20,027 bases of DNA, taken from IMG/VR virus record IMGVR_UViG_3300030333_000409, positions 1 through 20,027 of that record, one strand, 5' to 3'. The stretch is from a virus. Each line of letters opens with the position of its first letter. Positions within the stretch are counted from its first letter, which is position 1. Shown here in pieces: positions 13,601 through 19,543 of the stretch. The translations under genes and the position numbers were made by a program. The notes beneath the pieces were generated by a model, which was not told the origin of the DNA, ran no database searches, and was given only the letters and a program-made list of their open reading frames with translations.

Positions 13601-14643
13601 TAATCTTTAGCAGCAATAATCACGTTAGCGTATTTTACATCCGCCGCTGGAACTGTTACAGAAACGTCAGCAGTTGCGCCAGATAAAGATCCTGAAAATG
13701 GGTGAGTGTGAGATCCACCACCACCAGCTGATCCACTAGAAATACCACTAGGTGAGTTACCACCACTTCTGATAAGAGGTTTACCTGATTCCTGTGGTCT
13801 TACGTTGTGAGTTGTAAGAGGGTGCGTATGAGATGCAATAGTTGGAGTTGATAATGTTGTATCACCAACTGTACCGGAAAGTGAACCTGAAACAGGAGCG
13901 TCACTATCTGCAGCTGTCTTATCTGTAGTTGCTAAGAAAGAAGAAAAATAAGCTGTGGTACCACCAGTGCCTCCGCCTGAGCCTGTAACCACTGACATTA
14001 CTGCCTCATTTAAAGCAGCAGTTGTATCTTGTGTCCAACCCGTTGGTGCAGATGCTTGATAAAAAACTTGTTTTGTCCCTGAAGGAAAAGGTTCAACACC
14101 TGTTAAATTTGCACCACTACCTGTATATGTAGTTGCAGATACTGTGCCATTACTTCTTAAAATAATATTACCACCACCTGCAGTTAAATCTTTACCTGCT
14201 GCTATTGTTACTGCGCCTAACTTATCTACTGCATTATAAATTTTAAAATTTGATGATCCTTCACAATAAACATGAGAATAAGCACCTTGTGCAATTGCTA
14301 ATCCATTAGCGGTGTGTCCTGTTGCGGCTATAGTTAAAGTTTGTGATCCTGAAGTATTGTTGAAGAAAACATACTCACTCTCAGTAGCGGGTATGAAAAC
14401 AACAATGTCTCCTGTCAAAGCTCCTGTAAGTTCAATAACCCTATTAGCTGATTCTGTGCTAGGATCTGCATCTCCTGTTGATAATGTTATATTGGCTGAT
14501 CCTGCTACTGATTTTGCAAGGTAGCCACCACCAAAAGCGTCAACAACATCTAAATTATTATTTGTTCTTGTACCCCAGGTATTGGCATTAGCCCCTGTTT
14601 CCATCTTCTCTAGCTTGTATCTACTTGTAAATGTACTTGCCAT
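13600..14643 (-). CDS. Tail fibre protein with HxH metal-site motifs
   Basis: A 347-residue protein, ATG at 14643, with a good ribosome binding site (AGAGGT about 6 bases upstream). It is rich in Gly, Ser, Thr and Ala with few charged residues, typical of fibrous receptor-binding proteins. The N-terminus (TSRYKLEKMETGANANTWGT, residues 6-25) is the kind of short 'NTWG' attachment motif found in marine phage fibres. Residues 186-204 (FPSGTKQVFYQASAPTGWT) resemble the start of a phage tail-collar-like domain. Two SHTHP motifs (271-275 and 311-315), flanked by near-repeated GSLSGT/GSLSGA strands and Gly-rich loops, resemble the HxH iron-binding repeats in the tip of T4 gp37. It probably forms a trimer and determines host recognition at the virion surface. 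Confidence 0.85.
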   Translation of the reverse strand: MASTFTSRYKLEKMETGANANTWGTRTNNNLDVVDAFGGGYLAKSVAGSANITLSTGDADPSTESANRVIELTGALTGDIVVFIPATESEYVFFNNTSGSQTLTIAATGHTANGLAIAQGAYSHVYCEGSSNFKIYNAVDKLGAVTIAAGKDLTAGGGNIILRSNGTVSATTYTGSGANLTGVEPFPSGTKQVFYQASAPTGWTQDTTAALNEAVMSVVTGSGGGTGGTTAYFSSFLATTDKTAADSDAPVSGSLSGTVGDTTLSTPTIASHTHPLTTHNVRPQESGKPLIRSGGNSPSGISSGSAGGGGSHTHPFSGSLSGATADVSVTVPAADVKYANVIIAAKD

Positions 14644-14681
14644 GTTTTTACCTCTTTAAAATATATAGTTTTTCATAAATT
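14644..14681 (-). promoter_or_regulatory. A/T-rich gap before tail fibre; RBS and possible weak promoter
   Basis: This 38-base gap is one of the two longest in the window. On the minus strand it ends in AAAGAGGTAAAAAC before the fibre ATG, a good ribosome binding site. Upstream, TTGTAG (which includes the end of the carbamoyltransferase stop) and TATATT are separated by about 18 bases and could form a weak promoter. The 12-mer TAGTTTTTCATA on the plus strand here (14666-14677) occurs as its reverse complement at 5611-5622 in the other long gap. Confidence 0.25.
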
Positions 14682-16214
14682 CTACAACAGTTTTGTATGT
14701 ATCTCATCTCCCATTACTAATACATCTGCTTCTGACTTGTCAAACATTATTTTAGCTTGTTTTTTTGTGCCTATAATAGGTTTACCAGGTAAATTCATTG
14801 ATGTGTTGATTAATACAGAACTCCCTGTGATTTGTTTGAATTCCTTTAATAAATTTAAAAATGTCGGATTTTTATTATCTACAGTTTGTATACGACATGT
14901 ACCATCTGCATGTGTTATAGTAGCATATTTCCAAGGATCTTTCACTTTAGCCTGATACAACATCCAAGGACTTTCATATTTTAAATCAAAATAATTTTCA
15001 TAATCGTCAACAGGCACACTAGCTCCGTAGGGTCTAAACCATATTCTTTTTTTTATTTTATCATTTAAAATTTCTTTCGCATTTGGAACCGTAGGATCAA
15101 AAAGTATAGATCTATAACCAAGCGCTCTTGGACCTAACTCTCCCCAACCTTGTCCCCACATTACAATTTTTCCCTCATCAAGATATTTTGCAACTTTTTT
15201 TATTGTGCTATGTTTTGCATATCCAAAGTTTTCGTCATGTTGTTTAATATCAACAATTGATTGTTTTAATCTAAACCTTTTGTAAAACTCACCACCTAGA
15301 AGAAAGATAACAGCACCAATAGATAATCCCTCATCACCACAGTGAGGAGTAGGAGTATAATTAGGAAAATCCTCTTTTAACATTGTGTTTAATATTATGT
15401 TATGCCCAACACCACCTGATACACCAATTTTATCATGCTTGTTAAAATTATTACTAAGATGTCTTCTTAATTTTTTATACCAATAGTAATGTAATGATGT
15501 AACGAAAGAGTTAGATATAAATGATTCATCTTTACTATTAATCTTTTTCTTAAAGTTTGACAAATTTTCAAAGGTATTAGGAACATGTACAAGTTTATTT
15601 TTTTTATTTTTATATCTCTTGTATGTAGGCATATCTAGAAGATGTGAATAGTCTTTACCAAAAGCATGTAAAGCCATTGTATGTCCTGCAAAATCAAGGT
15701 TTTCTCTAAACTCATTGTACCTTTCCACATATAAATCATCATCTTTTTTTGTTGTAAACCATTGCATCCATAATTTGTCTAAGTCTCTACCAAGACATGA
15801 ATGTTGATAAGCATTAAGTTTTAATTTTGGTTGGTTTTTTTTGTAAATAGTTACACAATCAAAGCTACTTCCAACACTATCTACTATTAAAGAATTATAA
15901 TTTGATGTGCCCATTATGGAATGATGATGACATAAATGATGATCTACGAATATAGGTGTTAAATATTTGTATGGAAACTCTACACCATAAATACCACCTG
16001 CATCAACTATGGCTAAATTAGTTATATCTCCAATGTCATAACCTAAGTGATTAAGATATTTAACCCACGTGCTTAAATCATCATGAGCTTGACCTTTATA
16101 ACCTGTAATTCTTTCGAATTTTAAATATTTAAGAGTATTTGTATCATGATCGTAAACAGAAATATTACCATCGTGACAGTAAGTGTGAACACCTACGGTT
16201 AGTTTATCTTTCAC
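14682..16214 (-). CDS. NodU/TobZ-family carbamoyltransferase
   Basis: A 510-residue protein with a GTG start at 16214, one base after the upstream stop. It carries the family signature from end to end: HDGN at 14-17, the metal-binding His cluster HHLCHHHS at 92-99, SGGVGHNIILN at 266-276 (Kae1-like nucleotide-binding fold), CGDEGLSIGA at 292-301, GWGELGPRALGYRS at 356-369, RPYGASV at 394-400, HADGTCR at 435-441 and LINTSMNLPGKPI at 468-480. Family members use carbamoyl phosphate and ATP to make carbamoyl-AMP and then carbamoylate a hydroxyl group, for example on Nod factor, tobramycin or cephalosporin precursors. It is slightly shorter than bacterial NodU proteins of about 560 residues but appears complete. 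Such genes are known in cyanophages. It lies between a tail repeat protein and the tail fibre, which suggests late expression; its acceptor is unknown. Confidence 0.93.
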   Translation of the reverse strand: MKDKLTVGVHTYCHDGNISVYDHDTNTLKYLKFERITGYKGQAHDDLSTWVKYLNHLGYDIGDITNLAIVDAGGIYGVEFPYKYLTPIFVDHHLCHHHSIMGTSNYNSLIVDSVGSSFDCVTIYKKNQPKLKLNAYQHSCLGRDLDKLWMQWFTTKKDDDLYVERYNEFRENLDFAGHTMALHAFGKDYSHLLDMPTYKRYKNKKNKLVHVPNTFENLSNFKKKINSKDESFISNSFVTSLHYYWYKKLRRHLSNNFNKHDKIGVSGGVGHNIILNTMLKEDFPNYTPTPHCGDEGLSIGAVIFLLGGEFYKRFRLKQSIVDIKQHDENFGYAKHSTIKKVAKYLDEGKIVMWGQGWGELGPRALGYRSILFDPTVPNAKEILNDKIKKRIWFRPYGASVPVDDYENYFDLKYESPWMLYQAKVKDPWKYATITHADGTCRIQTVDNKNPTFLNLLKEFKQITGSSVLINTSMNLPGKPIIGTKKQAKIMFDKSEADVLVMGDEIHTKLL

Positions 16215-16215
16215 T

Positions 16216-17205
16216 TTAAGCTGCGTTTACCTCTGTCCATGTATTACTTGCACCCGTCACCACGTTGGCCCAAGGCGTAGCAAAAGGTTTACCTGAAACT
16301 ATTGATAAATCAAGTCCAGTCACGTTTACTGTGGCTCCCGCTAAAGGAGTTACTGTGCCCTCTGCGAAGCTAAGAGCGACTGTTGATACGTTTACTATTA
16401 CTCCTGTGCCTGTCTCTACAGTTTCTGTGCCTAATGAGAAAGCGCTAGATAAACTACCGAGTGTTACTAAAGCGTCCGCAGTTGGGGTCACACTACCTAA
16501 TGCTGAAGCCATTGTAACGGCAGTAGGATCTACTTGAGTAAAGATATCGATTACTGGGGTGCCAATAGCAAAATCTAATTGATCTGAAGGCGCAACAACC
16601 GCAACACTTCCCTCACCTGAAACAGTTGCTCCTGATAAGGCTGCACCGATTGTCAATGCTGTTGGATTTACTAATGCTGAAGCCTCTGATATTGTTACAG
16701 AGTTTAAAGAAGATGTCATTGACAATCCTGTTGGACTTACAATTACACCTGTTCCCACTTCTTGAGTAGTGGTGCCTAATGCAGTAGACATTGATACGCT
16801 ACTGACGTTAGTAATAAATTCTATATTTTCATTCCAAGCAAAAGAACCCCATGTCGATCTTCCCCAACCTGCATCAACAGTACCTGATCCTGTTTCATCA
16901 CCAACGGCAAAAGAAACAGATAAACTACCTAGGACGACACCTGCGCCCTCTTCGATAGCTAAAGCTCCTGATAATTGTGTTTGAAACGAAAGACCTGTAG
17001 GTGAAACAACGTGTTCCGGTTCTGCTATAGGGGTGCCTAAAGCAGCTGTAAGTGTAACTGGAGAAGGTGGAACTGATACATCAGCAGTAGCTGAGGCTGT
17101 ACCTAATGCGGATGTTACTGAAACACCCGTTACTGATACGGTAATTGAACTTTGTTGGCCCCATGCGCCTTCGCCCCAATTATTTTCACCCCAAGCGTCT
17201 GCCAT
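16216..17205 (-). CDS. Repeat-containing tail/virion protein with Trp-Gly motifs
   Basis: ATG at 17205 behind a very good ribosome binding site (AGGAGGT). The 329-residue protein is almost without Cys, Lys or Arg and is built from about twelve degenerate repeats of 20-25 residues. Each has a form like 'V-s-p-t-G-l-s-h-x-x-s-L-G-x-x', for example VSVTGVSVTSALGTASATAD, IVSPTGLSMTSSLNSVT and QVDPTAVTMASALGSVT. Two Trp-Gly clusters, WGENNWGEGAWGQ at about 5-17 and WGRSTWGSFAW at about 114-124, separate the N-terminus and the repeat blocks. Such a layout suggests a beta-solenoid or beta-sandwich fibre. Related 'WGrstWGsg.W' repeat proteins are familiar to me from marine phage structural clusters, where their function is unknown. 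Likely part of the tail or virion surface. Confidence 0.78.
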   Translation of the reverse strand: MADAWGENNWGEGAWGQQSSITVSVTGVSVTSALGTASATADVSVPPSPVTLTAALGTPIAEPEHVVSPTGLSFQTQLSGALAIEEGAGVVLGSLSVSFAVGDETGSGTVDAGWGRSTWGSFAWNENIEFITNVSSVSMSTALGTTTQEVGTGVIVSPTGLSMTSSLNSVTISEASALVNPTALTIGAALSGATVSGEGSVAVVAPSDQLDFAIGTPVIDIFTQVDPTAVTMASALGSVTPTADALVTLGSLSSAFSLGTETVETGTGVIVNVSTVALSFAEGTVTPLAGATVNVTGLDLSIVSGKPFATPWANVVTGASNTWTEVNAA

Positions 17206-17220
17206 GGTAATGACCTCCTA
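17206..17220 (-). promoter_or_regulatory. Strong ribosome binding site of the repeat-protein gene
   Basis: On the minus strand TAGGAGGTCATTACC directly precedes the ATG at 17205; GGAGGT lies 7 bases before the start. It is a near-perfect anti-16S match and stronger than those before most enzyme genes in the window, which fits high output of a virion component. Confidence 0.75.
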
Positions 17221-17222
17221 TA

Positions 17223-17666
17223 TTAAGATAGTCTTAATATAGCACTTGATGCATCATTAGTTGGGAATGCGATTGTAAATGTACCGTTTGTTGATGTCTT
17301 AACACTACCAAAATCTAAAACTGCGATAGCTGCATTAGTATTTGATGATGATCGATTGTAAATTAAAGCTGCTTGAGCAGAAATTGTTGCTGAAGTAAAA
17401 CTTACATTTGCAAAATCAACAAATGCTGTTGAAGCTGTTGCGCTAGTTGCTGTTAAGCCAATGGTTGGACTTGTTAAAGTTGCACCACCACTCGCATATG
17501 TTCCTGAGTTTGGAACTTCGTTAGTTGCTGAAAATGCTGTAGTGTTTCCATTTAAGGTTGCTGAATTTGTGTAGAGAGCAAGATTGATAGTGTCATTATC
17601 AATATCATGATCCCCTGCCAATAACTCTTTCTTAAATGAAGCACAGACTGCTTGATTTATTGCCAT
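17223..17666 (-). CDS. Probable virion structural protein, 147 aa
   Basis: ATG at 17666 with a strong ribosome binding site (AAGGAGGG). The product starts MAINQAVCASFKKELLAGDH and continues with NLALYTNSATLNGNTTAF and GTYASGGATLTSPTIGLTAT. It has many short beta strands and high Thr/Ser/Ala content. The opening 'MAI.Qa.C.SFKkELL.G.H' followed by 'i.lALYT.sAtl...t..y' is a pattern I recognise from structural-cluster proteins of cyanophages and other marine phages. Its function is unknown; a tail or decoration protein is likely. Position between the adaptor-like genes and the repeat protein agrees with this. Confidence 0.78.
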   Translation of the reverse strand: MAINQAVCASFKKELLAGDHDIDNDTINLALYTNSATLNGNTTAFSATNEVPNSGTYASGGATLTSPTIGLTATSATASTAFVDFANVSFTSATISAQAALIYNRSSSNTNAAIAVLDFGSVKTSTNGTFTIAFPTNDASSAILRLS

Positions 17667-17682
17667 GTTTTATGCCCTCCTT
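17667..17682 (-). promoter_or_regulatory. Strong ribosome binding site of the 147-aa structural gene
   Basis: On the minus strand AAGGAGGGCATAAAAC lies directly before the ATG at 17666, with AAGGAGG about 9 bases upstream of the start. It overlaps the stop codon of the adaptor-like gene, so ribosomes could reinitiate here. Confidence 0.72.
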
Positions 17683-18373
17683 AGGCTTTTGGGTCTGCTG
17701 ATGGTAAGGGTACTCGTAGCACACCATCAGTATACTCATCTCTTCGTTTACGTCCCATTTGCTCATTAGCAAAAGCTTGAAGAGCTGTTTGGAACTTCTG
17801 CGTGTATAATTGCATATCTTGAGTATTTTTCAAGTATGAATAAGCCTCTGATACCACACCATATAACAATACCTCAGGCGCATTATTAGATACAAAAGTT
17901 GTGGTGCTTGTGCTACCTGATCCATTACCTAAACGCTCTGGAGTTTCAGAATACCATAACTCAACTGTGTAAGATAAATTTGGTGTAGGAGCTACAACTA
18001 ACGTATTAGAATCCCAATTGGCCCAGTATCTAGGCTCACCTGTGAAACTTGTGTTAGATGAAGATCTTTCTTTTGCGTACTCATCTATAAAAGTTGCATC
18101 TACTTGTTCTAACCATACTATTTCTCCATCTGATTTATGTAATTGTAAGCCTCTGGCAAATCTAAAACCGCCCTCTGGACCTGAAACATCCAAAAAGGAG
18201 TTATTAGCTATAAAAGCTGAAGTGGCATATCGTCTTTGAGAGTCTGAATCAAGAAGTCTATCTATTTGATTTTCTATATTTGTAATAAAAACATTAACTA
18301 CACTATTAGATAATACGTCTGATGTAACCTCTGTATAATTTCTAACATTGTCTAAAAGCTCAGAATAATTCAT
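17681..18373 (-). CDS. Head-tail adaptor-like protein, 230 aa
   Basis: ATG at 18373, overlapping the zinc-ribbon gene's stop by four bases (ATGA). The 230-residue protein has an N-terminal helical part (MNYSELLDNVRNYTEVTSDV ... FITNIENQIDRLLDS), a beta-rich centre (PRYWANWDSNTLVVAPTPNL, YTVELWYSETPERLG), and C-terminal helices (PEVLLYGVVSEAYSYLKNTQ, then QKFQTALQAFANEQMGRKRR). This helix-beta-helix plan, with 'p..y......l.v.P.p.....v.l.Y' and a closing helical pair, is that of phage adaptor proteins that join portal and tail (P22 gp4, T7 gp11 and SU10-type adaptors). It would form a ring under the portal. Assigned by pattern and position; the exact family needs a profile search. Confidence 0.78.
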   Translation of the reverse strand: MNYSELLDNVRNYTEVTSDVLSNSVVNVFITNIENQIDRLLDSDSQRRYATSAFIANNSFLDVSGPEGGFRFARGLQLHKSDGEIVWLEQVDATFIDEYAKERSSSNTSFTGEPRYWANWDSNTLVVAPTPNLSYTVELWYSETPERLGNGSGSTSTTTFVSNNAPEVLLYGVVSEAYSYLKNTQDMQLYTQKFQTALQAFANEQMGRKRRDEYTDGVLRVPLPSADPKA

Positions 18374-18699
18374 GATATCACCACGCTAACTGTACCAACA
18401 CTTGATGCAATTAGCAACTCATTGCTTTGTATAGATGGTAACATACCACTTGACTCAAAAGCTGAGTCTCCTGGCGCTCCTGCAAAAACTACAACAGGCT
18501 CTTGTCTTGCTGGTCTAGGATCTTTTAATGCGATTGCGTCAGCTGGATGATGACCTGGATCTAATTGCGGATGTTTTGGCTCAAAACAATCTGGGCAAGT
18601 AAATAATCCGTTCCATTCTTGTCTAAGCTGTAAGTATTTGTACTGTTGTCCGCACCTATCACATAAAGCTATGGCACGATTACCGTTCGCAAAAGTCAT
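18370..18699 (-). CDS. Small zinc-ribbon protein, 109 aa
   Basis: ATG at 18699; three bases separate it from the previous stop, and its own stop overlaps the adaptor-like start (ATGA). CDRCGQQY gives C13 and C16, and TCPDCFEPKHPQLDPG gives C35 and C38: two CxxC knuckles about 20 residues apart, the classic zinc ribbon. The rest is Pro/Ala-rich (DPRPARQEPVVVFAGAPG) and ends in beta-prone SSVGTVSVVIS. I recognise 'CDRCG..y....LR.EW.GL.vCp.C.epkhPQl.p' from marine phage structural clusters. A zinc ribbon between two adaptor-like genes might be a small virion stabilising or assembly factor; it could also bind nucleic acid. Confidence 0.82.
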   Translation of the reverse strand: MTFANGNRAIALCDRCGQQYKYLQLRQEWNGLFTCPDCFEPKHPQLDPGHHPADAIALKDPRPARQEPVVVFAGAPGDSAFESSGMLPSIQSNELLIASSVGTVSVVIS

Positions 18700-18702
18700 C
18701 TA

Positions 18703-19380
18703 TTACCCCACGTAAAAGCTTCTAGGCACTATGTTAACAGAGGTTGATTGACTGTCCTCAGTCAATGCCCTTTGTAACTCTGCCTCATATCTTCTTTCTA
18801 ATTCTTGTGATCTTTCTGGTGCTATCTCTTGTCCAAGATAGTATGCTAAACCCGCAACAGTACATGGTAAAAATCTAAAAGGTGCATCAGGTTGATTTGT
18901 GTATTCACCTACGTCTTCTATTCTACCTACATAAAAATAATTGAGTTGTGTATCTGTTGTATCTGGAGTTTGGTATACGTTTATCTCTACATTAGATAAA
19001 TTTCTTTGTACAAAATATTGACTAGGTTGACCCTGTTGAAATTTGTTTGGTATATTTTCATATTCTGACCTTGATATTTTAGTCATACTAGTATCTGTAG
19101 TAGTGCTTCCATCGACTGTTCTAAATACTAATTCTAAAACATCAGAAGCGTCAGCCGGAGCTGTGTATGTTGTAGTTCCTGCTGTTAAATTTTGTGTGTG
19201 ATTTTTCACTTTCCATAAGTGAATACCTCGATTACCCCACTCTGAAAACAACAAGTTAAGATTATCTCTTGCTGCTCTCAGTTCATAACCTGTTCTCATA
19301 GACTTCCCACAACGAGCGTAAGCACGTTCAATGATGCTATCAAAACTAAGATTAAAAGTGGTGGTATTCGAGGTAGCCAT
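18703..19380 (-). CDS. Head-tail adaptor/connector-like protein, 225 aa
   Basis: ATG at 19380, one base after the stop of the Lys-rich small protein. It starts MATSNTTTFNLSFDSIIERA and continues with YARCGKSMRTGYELRAARDN, where helices with 'iieeAyrr.G' and 'a...L..ll..w...g..lW' are typical of tail-tube/adaptor proteins of short-tailed phages. A beta-rich centre follows (LTAGTTTYTAPADASDVLEL), then VEINVYQTPDTTDTQLNYFY. The C-terminal helical part (PFRFLPCTVAGLAYYLGQEI, then RSQELERRYEAELQRALTED) resembles in layout that of the protein at 17681, so the two may be distant paralogues. Likely a ring component between portal and tail. Confidence 0.78.
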   Translation of the reverse strand: MATSNTTTFNLSFDSIIERAYARCGKSMRTGYELRAARDNLNLLFSEWGNRGIHLWKVKNHTQNLTAGTTTYTAPADASDVLELVFRTVDGSTTTDTSMTKISRSEYENIPNKFQQGQPSQYFVQRNLSNVEINVYQTPDTTDTQLNYFYVGRIEDVGEYTNQPDAPFRFLPCTVAGLAYYLGQEIAPERSQELERRYEAELQRALTEDSQSTSVNIVPRSFYVG

Positions 19381-19381
19381 A

Positions 19382-19543
19382 TTACATTTTTGGCTTCATG
19401 CCGCCGCCACGCTTTTTTACTGCGCCACGTTTTTTAGGTTTTTTCTTTACGACATTCTTTTTCTTGCCGCCTTTTTTCATGACGTTTTTCTTTTTACCGC
19501 CACCCATCATGCCCATTCCAGGCATTTTTTTTGCTCCCATCAT
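19382..19543 (-). CDS. Tiny Lys/Gly/Met-rich basic protein, 53 aa
   Basis: Two in-frame ATGs stand side by side at 19543 and 19540; the second overlaps the preceding TGA as TGATG. The frame ends with TAA at 19382-19384, two bases before the next ATG. The product is extremely biased: MMGAKKMPGMGMMGGGKKKN, then runs of KKGGKKKN and KKKPKKRG, ending GGGMKPKM. About two fifths of the residues are Lys or Arg, with many Gly and Met and no acidic residue. Similar Lys/Gly/Met-rich small proteins occur at this position in marine phage genomes as far as I recall. Binding DNA or RNA or neutralising packaged DNA is plausible. The frame fills the only gap between its neighbours, which supports a real gene. 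Confidence 0.65.
   Translation of the reverse strand: MMGAKKMPGMGMMGGGKKKNVMKKGGKKKNVVKKKPKKRGAVKKRGGGMKPKM

Noticed and set aside
13600-14643. Diversity-generating retroelement acting on the tail fibre
   Set aside because: No reverse transcriptase gene and no template repeat seen in the window.
16216-17205. Repetitive stretch considered as a CRISPR-like or DNA-level tandem repeat
   Set aside because: The repeats are degenerate at DNA level and visible mainly in the protein; the reading frame is continuous and has a strong ribosome binding site.
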